This document shows positions 13,092 to 25,069 of a DNA stretch of 64,000 nucleotides, piece by piece. The first letter of the stretch is position 1; each line of letters starts with the position of its first letter. Source of the DNA: Stercorarius parasiticus (Eukaryota > Chordata > Aves > Charadriiformes > Stercorariidae); the NCBI GenBank assembly GCA_013396915.1, contig VWZL01001945.1, positions 111,158-175,157 on the forward strand. The letters run 5' to 3'. The notes under the pieces are model-generated. The model made no database searches. It worked only from the letters and a program-made list of their open reading frames with translations, and was not told the origin of the DNA. The position numbers and the translations under genes are program-made.

Positions 13092-16000
13092 CAATTGCAT
13101 GCTTTTCACTAACATACCAACATTAATCTACAGCAGCAAATTGATTAAGCTGATCAAATGATGTTGTTTGAAAGCTCCCACTAGGCCATTATGATGGATC
13201 ATAGCTTCACAAATGATGAATAATGCATAAGGGCCAACATGTTGACATGTTACTTGATTACATTGTTAATGCAACCATGATACAAGAATTTCAGAAGGCA
13301 AAACTGGAGAAGTCTGAAACAGTATGATAGTTATCTAATTTCATATAGCAAAAATGTCAAAGACTGAAAAACAGTCAGTGTGTGATACAAATAGTGAAAG
13401 TAATGAACTGCATGCATAGTGTCAAAAAGATAAGGGAAAATGGTAAAGATAAGGATGATGATGTCTTTGACAAAATATTTAAAAAACTACTGAGATTATT
13501 GTTTGATTGTCTCAGTGCTGCCCTCTTCAGCTCTCACAATCTTCTGTGAAGGGTTTGGGTAAATTTGCATGCATAGGAATGAAAAAAATATTCAGGAATA
13601 CAGTGAACAAAGTAACATGGCATCAATTAAGACTGATTTTTGTAGTGATGTCACTAGTATCTAAGACAGACACATACTCTTGTAAACTGAAGTTCTTAAA
13701 GTTTTCAATACATTTTCAGTGAGTGCAGATTATATTTTGCCACCTAAATTTCAGGAACTACTCTTAATACCTGCCAGGGGAAGGCAGATCACAACACAAC
13801 TTTATTATGAATTAAATATAAAAACAGATGGTTCAATAGAATAGGGACTATCAATTATAGTTATTGTTCCTAATAGAGAAGCAGCAAGTGATCGCTGAAG
13901 GTTTCACTACAGTAAATAGTCTCCTACTAATCACATTAATGTTATTCTAATGACTCTTTTGGTAAACCTTCAGAATGAAGAGTAAGCTCTCCCCCATATG
14001 TATGAACCTGGCTGCGTTCATGGCACAATCAAAATACGTAATTTCTTTTTTTTTTTTTTCCTGTTCAGGGGCAAGGTTTGCTGGTTTTGTTTGAACTCGA
14101 GTTCACATTTTCTCATCATCTATCAAATGGTCTTACTGATTTCCATCAGTTATGGTAAATATTAACACATATAGTATCTTGTGTTAGTGAGTTAGAAAAA
14201 AAGATTGTGAAAATCTTTTTTTCATTTTGATTGGCAAAATTATTTACTGAAGGTAAAGTGTAAAAAGTTTTGTAGCTAGTTTATAACTGTTTGTTTTATC
14301 AGACTATGAAAAACAATTTATTGCTAATTTTAAGTGTTCATTTTGATAATATGGATCTTTGATTTTCTAAATTCTGTATCAAAAGTAAAATCTTTTAAAA
14401 GAGCAAAAATATATTAAGATTTCCACTTGAACTCAAGCAGAGCTTAATTGTGTATATTAAAAGTAATATAAATCGTGCACTTTTCTTGATATAATTTTAA
14501 GCAAGTAGAATATATTGACAAGAATCTGGATTTATAATAGAAATTATGATGGACATTTAATTACTAAGGTCTGTACCTATACATGTCCATTTTCTTGAAA
14601 GAAATCTCTCAGGATTTTGCTTACCAGTAATTTGAGCTACTAATAAAAATCCCTTGGTAATATTGAAGTAGATTTTAAAGTCCAGACTGAGCCAGTTTTC
14701 ACTCGATAAGCTCGTGAAAGACATGGCACTATGTGAACAACATACTCAATAGTTTATTTCTCTGCAACACCCACGTTAGATATTGTGATATTTAACTGCC
14801 CATTGCTCTTGGGTAGACATAATAATACCATGGAGGAAAATCCGACTCTGACTAGAAAAGAATGAAATACATTATAATAGGCTAAAAGGAAATTTTCAAT
14901 TAAAGTAGCCAACTCAAAGTTAAAACTGCTGTAATCTGGATGTAAACTAGAAAGTGATGGAGCAATAAGTGAAGACACAAAAGTGGCAAAAAAGCAAAGG
15001 ACTGAATAATGATAAGGGAGATGATCTAGAAAGACAAAGAAATACATGAAGCTGGGTTAATGATAGACAGTGAAGTCGAAAAAAAACCTAAATGGATTAA
15101 ATGGCAGAAGATCATCAATTTCAGAGGAAAAAAGCTAAAATGAAGAATAAGGAGAAATGAGAGGGAAAGAGGAGGATATTCTGTAGCAAACCCATGAACT
15201 ATCAAGGAAGGCAGCTGAGAGGAGTGCTAAAGAATCTGTGTTTTCTGCATGACAGTGTGGGCAAGGGCACACTTCTAAAGAGATGTGAAATAGCACAACG
15301 TAGGAATTACAGTTCAAACAGTGCTGAATCATAGACTTTGGTGGCTGAGAGTTGCTGAATATGTTTGTAGATTAACTCCTAAAACACTTATACTGTGATC
15401 TGTGTTGCCTGATTAACATAAAAAAACCATGGTTTGATTTTTCAAAATGTGGTAAGGGCGTTATCTGTGTAATACAGAAACTAATATATTAGGCTATATT
15501 AAAATGGTTTCAGATTTGAATTAATGACTGTTAAAATGATAGTAACAGCACCTTTTTTATTTTTACACAGTTGTTCTTGCCTTCACTGGTTTGAACTGTT
15601 TGCGTACTTGACGTTTTAGGTAACCAGCTTCCCCTGAAGACTCAAGCTGAGCTATGATCTGTTCTGCTTCGGTGCCTCTAACTGGTCACGCTCTTCATTT
15701 ATTTCTTGCCAAGAAATCTCTATACTAGAGCTCACTGTGTGAACAGTACCCTGGTGTTAACTATGCCAGAATATCTCATACAGCAAAGGCGCTTCCTTCC
15801 TGGCATGGGTTTAAGTTGCTGTGCTTTGTTTCTAATCTGTGAGTCACAGAGGGGTAGCCACTGGTATTTACAGCAATTTAGTTATGCTACAAGTGATGGA
15901 CAGAGCTTCATCTGTCAAATCTTCCCCAAGATAGCTTGAACTGTCTGTAACCATGCTGGAATATGTAAGCCTTTTTGGACCATGTGAACCTTAAGTGGCT

Positions 16001-16376
16001 TAGCTGTCCCTGTACACCCATTTCAGCAATCTGCTCTCTATGAGAGAGTATATCTACGTTGTCAATTTGCCTTGTTCCGTATTTCTGTTGAAGTTCTTGT
16101 TTCCCACATCATCTGTGCTTCATTCACACTTACTCACTACAGGGCTTACTTCTGGAACAAATTACCTACCTCCCAGAGGAAACCTGGGCAAAGTTAACAG
16201 GTCGTTTGCTCCAGGACCTACCTCAGACAGAGAGTATGGAAGTTACTGAAATAAACTCAGGTCCAACACGAGCTCAGCAGGCTTTGGATTTTCAAAAATC
16301 CTTATCCTACACCTCATACTATACAGATTAGTATAATTACATGAAAGTACCACTCTAGATGGCTTTCACATAGCCA
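13092..16376. other. AT-rich non-coding sequence
   Basis: A T-run lies at about 14047-14060. No gene or repeat family is recognised. The open frames (for example minus 14754-15047 and plus 15706-15939) are short and featureless. Confidence 0.6.
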
Positions 16377-16427
16377 TTTCTCATTATTTCATAATTTCAA
16401 TATCAAGGCTTTCTCATTATTTCATAA
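16377..16427. repeat. Direct repeat, 18 bp, period 33
   Basis: TTTCTCATTATTTCATAA is present identically at 16377-16394 and 16410-16427. It is a small local duplication about 130 bp from the CR1 fragment that follows. Confidence 0.85.
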
Positions 16428-16552
16428 CTAATTTCATATTTTTGTACTTTAAGATTTGAAGAGAAACACAAATAATCACTATGATTGATGGCAACAGGAG
16501 TTTCATATGGGTACTAGAGCTGACCAAAATGGAAACTCTAAAATTCTCTTAC

Positions 16553-16880
16553 AATCAGAGTAGCTGAGGCACAGAGGTACCTCTGGAGATCACCTGGTCC
16601 AAGCCTCAACTTAGAGCAGGATCAGCTAAAGCACACTGCCAGTCCATCCTTAGAGACTCAACAACATCTCTGGGAAACCCGTTCTAGTATTTGACCACCC
16701 TCACACTGATAAAGTCCCCCTTGAGTACTATTATGCTCCAGGGTGAGCAGGCCCAAATGTCCAATCTTCCCCTCGAATGTCAGATGCTCCAATCTCTTAA
16801 TCATCTTAGTGGCCATTTGCTGGATTCACTCGAGATATATCCCATGCACTTCCTCCAGTCCTAAATCTGGAGAGCTGCAT
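16553..16880 (-). mobile_element. CR1 LINE fragment, old, minus strand
   Basis: Read on the plus strand the segment shows, in order, the reversed CR1 3' region: GGTACCTCTGGAGATCACCT then GGTCCAAGCC, a block near 16650-16700 (ATCCTTAGAGACTCAACAAC, ...CTGGGAAACCCGTTC, GACCACCCTCAC), and a block near 16795-16830 (TCTTAATCATCTTAGTGGCC...TGCTGGATTCACTC). This order and spacing match avian CR1 3' ends. CR1 encodes an endonuclease/reverse transcriptase, but only the non-coding 3' part and perhaps the very end of the coding part remain. Many substitutions and small indels indicate an old insertion. The right-hand boundary is approximate. Confidence 0.85.
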
Positions 16881-17260
16881 CCTTCCTCTGGAGCTCAGCT
16901 GAGCCAAGGTCTCTGGCATGCTGGGTATCTGGGTCAGTGGGGTGCGCTGCTGCTCCAAAGCCTGCTGGGGACCATGCCCTGCAGGACATCACCACCATTG
17001 CTGAGCACACAGGCAGTCTTCAGCAGTCTCGTCTACTGCTGGAGCTCGCCAGTGCTCACAGCTTTCTGTAGCTATCCTCTCCCAGTAAAGGCAGGCACCT
17101 TGGAGATATTCAGGTGTTACCAGAGTCCCCCCAGAATCCCAGAAGTTGTTCCCAGGAGGTCTAGAAAAGGGTCTCAGAAACTGCTGCACAAGCATCAGCA
17201 GCTGTGGGCTGCCTCTGTTAGCTGTGCTCTTCTCTAGTGTGATGCAAAAAGGGTGCAGGC
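16881..17260. other. GC-richer stretch after the CR1
   Basis: Moderately GC-rich, with overlapping open frames on both strands (plus 16743-17237 runs on from the CR1; minus 16989-17303). I recognise no protein motif. It may be more decayed CR1 sequence or an unrelated older element. It is not supported as a gene. Confidence 0.35.
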
Positions 17261-18084
17261 CTTTAGTCAATTTTGCATGCTTGTGTATTTTCTTATTATG
17301 CATCTCTGTGTGTTTTCCTCTCCTATAATTCTACTCATGTATTATGTATAACTAAATATTCATTGAACCAAAAAAAGACAGATTCTGTAACTAGTGTTAA
17401 GGGTACATAACTGTGCTGCAATGATAATTTATTTATCTTCAGTAGAACAACAATGGAGAGAGATACGGCTACATCAGCTGCAGGCTGCCAACTAACAGAA
17501 TGAAACATGGAGGTTTCTCTGACCAAAGTACCCTGTATATACTGCCCCCACATATTTTTTCTGTAACAACTAGAATTCACACATCCTAGACATACCATGT
17601 TTCTTTGTGGCAAGTCACGCTAGAAACTTTCAACCATCAGTCTTTCCTAGTCATATTCTCTCTTTGGGTTTGTTTTTTGATGATTTGTACTTGAGAAGTT
17701 TTAGATTTGTTCTGAAGAAGGAAAGAAAGTAGTCACATATATAGTGGAAAAATAGTGTTAAGTACTAGTTCATCATTCTATCATCAGTACTATCATTCTT
17801 CTAAGGTGCAATTGTAGACATAGTTTATGTAGATAATATAATTATGAAGATATTCCATATTTTTTATTAAGTGACACTAAACAGTGTTTTCTTTCAATGT
17901 TCTAAGTGTTACATAGTTTTTTCTTTCCCTTTTCTGAAGAATTTTAGAAGAGGCAAAATTAGGAAAAAAAAAGAAGAATGTTTTATTATGTGTTCATGTT
18001 GCACTCTGGTCCTACTCCTCTTGTGTATGAAAAATAATATATAGGAAAAATGTATTGAAAACTCTCAGCATTTCAAATGTGCTG
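17261..18084. other. AT-rich non-coding sequence
   Basis: Nothing recognisable. The short minus-strand open frame at 17335-17613 has no motif. Confidence 0.6.
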
Positions 18085-18200
18085 ATAACTTTTTATTATT
18101 CCATTCTCCAAGTAAGCATATAAAGTAGGTGGGTATCATCTCAATTCCACAGACAAGAAAGTGAAAATAATCATTTAAGGGTTAAGTCCAGCTTGCATTA
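18085..18200 (-). mobile_element. MIR-like SINE remnant
   Basis: The stretch CATATAAAGTAGGTGGGTAT, then ATCTCAATTCCACAGACAAG, then AAAGTGAAAATAATC...GGGTTAAGT lines up in order with the reverse complement of the MIR core (CCCTATGAGGTAGGT... CCATTTTACAGATGAGGAAACTGAG ... GGTTAAGT). MIRs are ancient tRNA-derived SINEs that survive at low density in birds. The call rests on a remembered consensus, and the ends are approximate. Confidence 0.5.
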
Positions 18201-19753
18201 GCATAAACGAAACCAAGCTGTTGTAGTTAACGGCAAGATGAACAACCATGTATTATAACCTCAGGCTTGTGAGTGTACTATGCGGGAAGTTTGAATGTTC
18301 AAGACTGGAGTTTAAGTGTCATCATCATACTGAAAACTGATTTCACTGTGTTGTTCACTACATGAGTTTGTATGAGAAATATCAATATGTAATGCATTTT
18401 CAAGGTGCTGTGTCAAAGGAAAGAATAGGACAAAACATAATGCCTGCCCCACAAAAAGCTGAAACAATCAAGGCTAATGAAACCTATGTCTAAAAAGACT
18501 TATTGTAATAAAAATTAATGCTACGTTACAGGCACTCATTAATAGTTCAGAGAGCCATCACCTTTTGACACAAGTCCACGGCTGACTTTATTTTCTCCTT
18601 AGTACAGTTAGTATATTAGATTTCAAAACAAAGAGCATGCCCACATAAAATCTAATTTTGACTTTCAGAAACACAAGCTGGCACATCTCATTATTTTCTC
18701 TTAAAGCCAATTGGGCTTTGAGCTTGAGCAAAACATTTATTAGTTTATTGTGTAGAGGCATACAGGACATAAAAGAATACTGAATATAAATATAATTTTT
18801 TTTAAAAAATATCACCCTGCTGCTATCTCACATAGTATTATAGATGCAATAATATTTTTATTACTTGGAGTAGTATAAAGCAAACGGGATTGAGACAGAC
18901 TTTTTGTGAAGCTTTTGAATACATTATACTCATAAACATCAGCATATACAACAAGTTTTATAGTAAATGTTTGCAGATAAGGTGAGTCTTCATTGGTACA
19001 CTAAAAATATTGAATTTGGGACTGAGAAAATGCAGTAAATGTAAAACACGTATCCACTTTGTCTTCTTCAGCCTCATGCTGTGGGTTTTTTCCTTGTGAC
19101 TTTCTTGCTGGAAGAGGTTGCCATCATCAGACTAAGCTTAACTCTCTGTCATTGCTTTACTGTCTGCTGCTCTTAAGTCTGCATGTGGAGTGGCTCCTAT
19201 GACCATGTCCGAACACTTTCATCGCATTTATGTTGGTTTACTTAAACAGTAGGTCTTGACTAAGCCTTAGGTCTTTTCATCTCCCTTCCTACTTTCTGCC
19301 TTTGAGCCCTCAAAACCCACGACAAATGGACTTCCAGTTTTCCCATTGCATCCATACATTACACACAGGCATCCCTCTGGCAGGCACTTTGGATAAAGAA
19401 TACCCAGAGGTTCAGATGCAATCTATGATGCAATATAAATTTACTCAAAACAATAGCGAACACTGCAGAAAACAGAAGGACTCTAGATGATATGCAATGG
19501 TTAAGCTTACTCAGAAGAGCTTATTTTGATTCTCAGTTTCCACTAGAGGTGGTGGATCTCAAGCTTCAGCTAAAAAGTAGATGTTATTTCATTCACATGT
19601 GACTTTTGTATACAGCAGTTACTTTGAAAAGAAACATTGCTAAGATTTGAAGTGTTGTCTTATTGCAAATATGGTGAAATGTCATGGGAAAGCTATGTCT
19701 TCAAAACTGTCTTAGTATTTTCCAGTATTTACTTCTAAGGGATGTGTCCTCAG
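18201..19753. other. AT-rich non-coding sequence
   Basis: No repeat family or gene is recognised. The open frame at 19302-19490 has no motif and no splice context. Confidence 0.55.
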
Positions 19754-19821
19754 CTGTTGAAATTGTTCTCATGCAGTTGGGTAGCTATGGCAGTTTGCTC
19801 CACCGGAGCATCTGCGCGCAG
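19754..19821 (+). other. Candidate small exon (unproven)
   Basis: A strong donor, GCGCAG|GTGAGC, ends a segment with two possible acceptors: TTCTCATGCAG at 19776 gives a 45-nt exon (19777-19821), and ATGTGTCCTCAG at 19753 gives a 68-nt exon. The 45-nt version is open through 15 codons and the 68-nt version is also open in at least one frame. Three CpGs (19804, 19815, 19817) lie at its 3' end in a CpG-poor region. I recognise no protein. It could be a coding micro-exon, a non-coding RNA exon or chance. Confidence 0.25.
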
Positions 19822-22139
19822 GTGAGCAAGTCCTCTTCTCTTGCTTCAAGCTTCTGAATGTTGAAAAAATATCTTCAAGTTTATTTTCATTGGCACAAAG
19901 CTAGAAGCAATGTAGTCACACCTTGTAAGTGTAGGTCTTATTTTTTTTAGCATAATAGTTTGAGCACTGTTGTCAGGAATGTCTAGGGATTTTCCTTCTT
20001 GTTCAATGAGCAGCAATTAGTATTACAGTAGACACATGCTGTTTTTAAGAAAATAATAGATACTTTAATTATACAGATTTTTTTACAGATATTTTACTTA
20101 ATCAAAATGCCACTTTTTTTGCTTGTATGTAAACAAATGCTTAAGAATAGCTCTGACTTTTTTTTTAGCTAAAAAATACAGCTGAAATGTCTTACGTTAA
20201 AAAAAACCTACTATTTCTACAGTCTAATCTCTTAATTTATGCCTTTCTTTTTAAAGTTACAGACATCTTAGAAAAAAGTAAGACATGCTTGTCTTTGTGA
20301 TGTCTTTAGGATATGCTAGTCATAATTACATGCAGCTAATAATTTTTGCTTTCTTTAATTTTACAGCTGGCCTACACTGTAACACTTTAGGACATATTTA
20401 TTTATTTATTTATTTAAGTTAAAGGATAGGAAGTTCAAGTTGTCATACAAATATAATTGTCTATATGGACTTGTAACTTGAAAGCACTGTCTGTCATCCC
20501 TTAATCTCAGAACAAGATTTAATGTAAAGATTCTTGTTGACACAGCAGTGGTTCAATAATATCCTGAATCCTGGAAAAAGCAAGTTAGACACATGATTAT
20601 CATGCCTGTTTTAAACTGTTTCATCTCTGTTATCATTATAACCTGGTAAGCTTTGCTATTTTTTTCTGAAGCCTTTCTGGTGTAGAGTTAACAGGTATGT
20701 CTTTACTGGCTGTTCTCAAGTTGATCAGACTCTGACACTTGTCCACTCCAGTCTCCTCTCATCACTCATTTCTCAAACTTATCACCTTGAATGAGGACAG
20801 CTTGCATCAATGTTCATTATAATTAGACTAGATTTTATTAAGCTTCTTTGCGGTACATAAGTACATGCTTCTTCAATATATACAAGGTCACTGCAGTGCG
20901 TGTACGGAAGTACTGATTGATGGTTTTATAGACAAGGTTCACACTCTTGAATAGGAAGTACTGAAGGGCACAATCTGTGATGGAGATGTTGGTCTCAGTG
21001 ATTCATTTTACTAGAGATGCTGACCTTTATGTTTAGCTGTACACAGTATCTATTTTTGTGTCTGGTTTTGGTAGGTTTATTTCTCCATAGAAGGAGCTGA
21101 TAATCTTCATTAGCAGTTGAACAAGCCATTCATCATGGGATGTCACTAGTCAGAAAATCCAGATCTTTTTTCTCCACTTTTTTTCACGTCTGTATGTTGG
21201 GCTTTCTGCAATTCTTGGTGTGTAGGAAGCCCGTATTTAGTCACCGAGAATGACAGTTAATGCATTTTGCTGATATATTACTTAGAGTTTTCTTCTTCAA
21301 AAAAATCATCCTATGTTTTGTCTCACTTTTTGGTACAAAGGTTGGAGAACATGAGATGAGTAATAATATTCTGCTTGACTGCAACACACTGTTAGTGTAC
21401 TATAGCTCTGTTGGCTTTGCTTTTGCAGCTGTCATGGTTTAAAGCAAGTTGGTGGAAACTATAAAAAACAATGAATGAAAATATAAATAATTCAACAGTC
21501 TGGGTACAACAAATGCACTTTTTGTAAAGTCACTGCTTGCAAGTCCCTTAATGGTTTTTACTGTAGTCAAAAAGCATGGTGATAGGAATGAAACAGTAGC
21601 TTTAGTGTACTTGACTTTTCAACAGGCTTTCAAAATTTTTCACCAATGGCTCTTATAGAAATTCAGTTCTCACAAGCTAGATGGAAAGGCTATACATTAG
21701 TAACCAGATTAAAAAATAGGGGGAAAATAAGGAATACGTTATTGATTTTCAAAGTACTTGTTTCCAAATCAGAAATGCTATTTGGTGCTGGTTTTCCTCC
21801 CCTAAAGAGTTCTCTGGATATTTTATGAACACAGTAGCTACAGCCAAAATACGGAAGAGGCCACCCTGAGGTGCTGTTTAGTCCTATGCAGGCCACAGAA
21901 TTAATGAATGAATATATAAAAAGTTAATTAAACCTCTCTTTAATTGCTGTTTGCATATTTTTACAGTGGTTTGTGCAGTTAGTGTATGAAGCACATCAAT
22001 CTAATCTCCTGGAAGCAGATATGACCCTGGTAGTTGCATACTCATGGTTGTTTTCCTGTTAGCAATAAAGTGCTGTATAAATAAGCACAGCCTACCTTTA
22101 TGAAGTAGGCTGAGACAGATCTTGCTTGCAGCACTACAG
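19822..22139. other. AT-rich non-coding sequence
   Basis: Contains only a short TTTA microsatellite at 20395-20416 and several T-runs. Open frames at 21260-21442 and 21646-21828 are short and featureless. Confidence 0.6.
20395..20416. repeat. (TTTA)n microsatellite
   Basis: About five uninterrupted copies of the tetranucleotide TTTA. Confidence 0.9.
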
Positions 22140-22425
22140 TCCCTTCTAAAATGGTGCCCAGGAGTGCACCCTCTCACCAGTCCTGTCCCCTGGAGCAATA
22201 AGCACCAAGGTCCCACAGCAGAGCTGTGTTTGTGCTGCATCTCCTGGGCAGGCTGCGGTGGCCGGTCCCAGCAGGCGCAGAGCTGCAGCTGTCTCTGGCT
22301 CCTCCAAGCTGTTCTGGGCTCCAGGAAAGACCCTTCTTAGCCTCCTACAAAAGGATATTGCAGCATTTGTACAAAAGCTATCTTCTGGATTCTCCACACA
22401 GTCAACGTGTCATCTGCTGCTGATA
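22140..22425. other. GC-rich block
   Basis: A compact GC-rich stretch with overlapping open frames on both strands (plus 22122-22340, 22226-22423 and 22258-22443; minus 22001-22240 and 22146-22397). No motif is recognised in any of them, and having so many open frames at once argues for composition rather than coding. It directly adjoins the TGCCATTT array, so both may be parts of one old element. Confidence 0.4.
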
Positions 22426-22432
22426 AGCATTG

Positions 22433-22660
22433 CCAGCTTTTAATCTTCTCCTGCCATTTGACTATCTGTCTGAGTTGTGCTGCCATTAATTAACTCTGCC
22501 ACTTTTCACCTCAGTGTTGCCATTTGATTAACTTTTCCATTGCTGCCTTTTGGGTTTTGGCCTGTTTTTAATTCATTGCTGCCATTTCATTAACTCGCCC
22601 TGCCATTTAATTTAACTTTTGTCTTTTGATTTACTCACTGTTGCCAGTGGATTTAACCTT
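22433..22660. repeat. Degenerate TGCCATTT(N)ATTAACT array
   Basis: At least seven diverged copies of a motif close to TGCCATTTGATTAACT occur at about 22452, 22481, 22517, 22543, 22579, 22601 and 22642, with weaker ones at 22433 and 22497. Spacing is irregular, 22 to 41 bases. This resembles an old minisatellite whose units have drifted, or a cluster of protein-binding motifs. Confidence 0.65.
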
Positions 22661-23935
22661 GTTTTACCAGGCGGCCTGACTCTGTCTTCCAGGTCCTCCC
22701 CTGATCCTTACCTCTTCCTTTAGCCAGGCATTTTCCTGGTTCCCTCACAAAGGCTCCACCAGACCTTTTATCGTATTTTTTTCTCCCAATTTATTTGGTC
22801 TTCCTTTCGGCGTAGGGCATTTTTCTTGAGGTGTAAAATTAATCGTATTTTTTTTTAAACTGAGTCATATATAACACATCAGGTAACAACATAAACTTAC
22901 GTTATGAGTAATTCAGTCCTCCTTTGACAGTTGCCTTTGGAAATTTCTACATTACTGTTCATACGCACAGGTCTGATACTGCTCTGGGCCTGCTGTCTTG
23001 CATTGAAGAAAAGGAGTCTTCAGAGCTAGAACTGTTTGCTTAAAGCATCATGAACATATATTCTGTTTGTAAGGAAGGTTAGTTAACTGATTTTTGGAAT
23101 CCTAGAATATGTATGAAGTTCTCAAGCTTCCGTCTAACATGTCATTAGGATTGTAATAGATAAAATTAAAAGTTGTTTCTTTATTTTATAGAACACCTTG
23201 GTAAAAGTGCACTTCTTCGATGTCTCTGAGTCTTTCTAAAACAGTATACTTCTTTCTTTTTTGCCCTGTCTGTATATCTCTCTCTATATATTGTCCCTTT
23301 TTTTTTTTTGCTATAGATCAGACTGTAAATAAACAAGGCGCAAATATATTTTCTTCTTTGTCACTTAGCCATTAACATGGACTACTCTTAGAATCGGTCC
23401 AAACAAAAAATAATACATAGACAATGGACAGGAAAGCAAATTACTTTTTAGCTTAGAAAGGAGCTTTGTTATGCCACTGATTCTTCAGGAAAGACTGTCA
23501 TTGCAGGAGCTAGCAATATATTTGAGAAATTGAAGGATGTTTGGTGACAATTATGGACATAGAATGATTGATTATACAATTCTATATTAACCTTCTATTG
23601 TCATTTTTGAATCTTCCTGGGATTTCAGAGGTGACAATGAAGAGTGGGAAATATTGAAATCCTGTTAAGAATTAATCTTTGTTATTTATTTGTTAAGTTA
23701 AACTTGCTTAGCTTACTTCCTTCTAGTTTCTATGGTTATTACTGAGGATTATGGCTAGATCAATACCCTTCGTAGTCATGCGTATAAGTCTTAAAACTTA
23801 TAAAGTCTTCCACATCTCTACCTTCCCTTTTCTTCACATTTGTATTTTATTTTCTTATGTCAAGAGTAAATTTTCTGTGGATGTGAAAATGCCCTCCCCT
23901 CCACTGTTAGCTATCATCACTCATAGCAAAGGTGA
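22661..23935. other. AT-rich non-coding sequence
   Basis: T-runs occur near 22849-22858 and 23298-23310, with a CTCTCTATATAT tract near 23278-23290. No gene or known repeat is recognised. Confidence 0.55.
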
Positions 23936-24343
23936 TCAGGGAGTCCAGTCCATCCCTACCAGGTGTGCCCTTGTTGACATTAGGGAAAGAACCCACACCC
24001 TCTCCACGCCCCACCAGGGGTGTACATCAGATACATCTACAGTCACAAGGGGTTCATTGTCCTGGTGCACTGGGATAATTAAGCACCAGGCTGCCTGACA
24101 GTCCCTGGACAGTCCAAATCACATGGTTTGCTACCCCTGAAGTTCCCTTTTCCTCTTTTTCTTTTCCCAAGTTCTTGCACTTTAACATCCTCTTGCCTTC
24201 CCAAATAAACACCTCATCCTCTGTTTATCTTATTTTTACACCCTTATGTGTGTGTGGCACGGTTGCCCGGGCAATTATAGCCTTGGAACAGCAGCTCTGT
24301 GAAGCTATGACCCCACTTCGCTATCCCTAACGTTACCCATTTC
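23936..24343 (+). other. GC-richer block, possibly LTR-derived
   Basis: The block has GC-rich stretches, a pyrimidine-rich tract, an AATAAA at about 24203, a TG run and a perfect 12-bp palindrome TTGCCCGGGCAA at 24263-24274. GC-rich sequence followed by a polyadenylation signal is reminiscent of an old LTR on the plus strand. I could not find TG...CA ends with matching target duplications, so this stays a guess. Confidence 0.25.
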
Positions 24344-24519
24344 TGCCATTTCTTGTGTTGCTGTCTTGTTAGTACAGTCACCGGTCAAGGCTGGCCATCT
24401 GCTGCACTCCTCTTTGCTCTCTGTAATGCCTTGCCATTTCTCATGTTGTTATCTTGCTACTGTAGCTACAGGTCAAGCCTTGGCCTTCTACACTCATTCC
24501 CTAATGCTTCCCTTCTCAC
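24344..24519. repeat. Tandem duplication, 88-bp period, two diverged units
   Basis: Unit 1 starts at 24344 and unit 2 at 24432. Shared anchors in the same order are TGCCATTTCT, GTTGCT/GTTAT with CTTG, TACAGTCACCGGTCAAGGCT versus TAGCTACAGGTCAAGCCT, GGCC, and CACTC. The many substitutions between units suggest an old duplication. Confidence 0.7.
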
Positions 24520-25069
24520 AAATAATATGAGTTAATACAAGAAGGAGCTGCGTGACCCCACCTCTCTGCCCCTGCATGCACTTCCCGCGGTCCCCTCCAT
24601 GGGCTGCACAGGTGGGAGCAGGAGCCAGGCTCTCCTGGACATTGCCTGTGGTACTGTGGTGCCAGTACCTGTAGTCTGATATTTTTGAGTCAGACTTTTT
24701 GGGCCCTACTATGACTCTCACTGGAGACATAAGAGACTTACAAGCAGTAACACCACCATGAGGTTAATAGTTTAACACGATCATGTTGAAAAGCCAGCTC
24801 TTTGGGCCTGATAGCACATGCCACCCCTCTTCAGCCACCTGGCTGCAGGATGTCAGCGGCTGGATGGTGGTACTTGCACTGTTGCACAATATTGTGCTTG
24901 AAATAAGGAGCCTTTGCAATGGAATTGGTCAAAAAATAATGATTGCCCTTTCACCGGGCCCCTGAATCCACCCATCTGCCTTTTCATCTCTCTCTCTCCT
25001 CCTGGCCTATGAGCTATTTAATATATTCATTGTAAGTAGAAAGTCTGAGTGAGAAGAGCTCTGCTTGAA
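24520..25069. other. Mixed-composition non-coding stretch
   Basis: The first part (about 24550-24700) is GC-rich, and the rest drifts back to AT-rich. The minus-strand open frame 24494-24730 has no motif. A CT-rich tract lies at 24983-25000. No repeat family is recognised. Confidence 0.5.

Noticed and set aside
13450..13495. Box C/D snoRNA (GATGATGA...CTGA)
   Set aside because: The spacing is too short, there is no terminal stem and the words are common in AT-rich DNA.
16881..17260. Continuation of the CR1 coding region
   Set aside because: I could not follow recognisable CR1 landmarks past about 16880, so the stretch is left unassigned.
18968..18990. Splice donor AAG|GTGAGT with upstream TTTGCAG as an exon
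   Set aside because: The implied exon is only 5 nt and there is no pyrimidine tract upstream.
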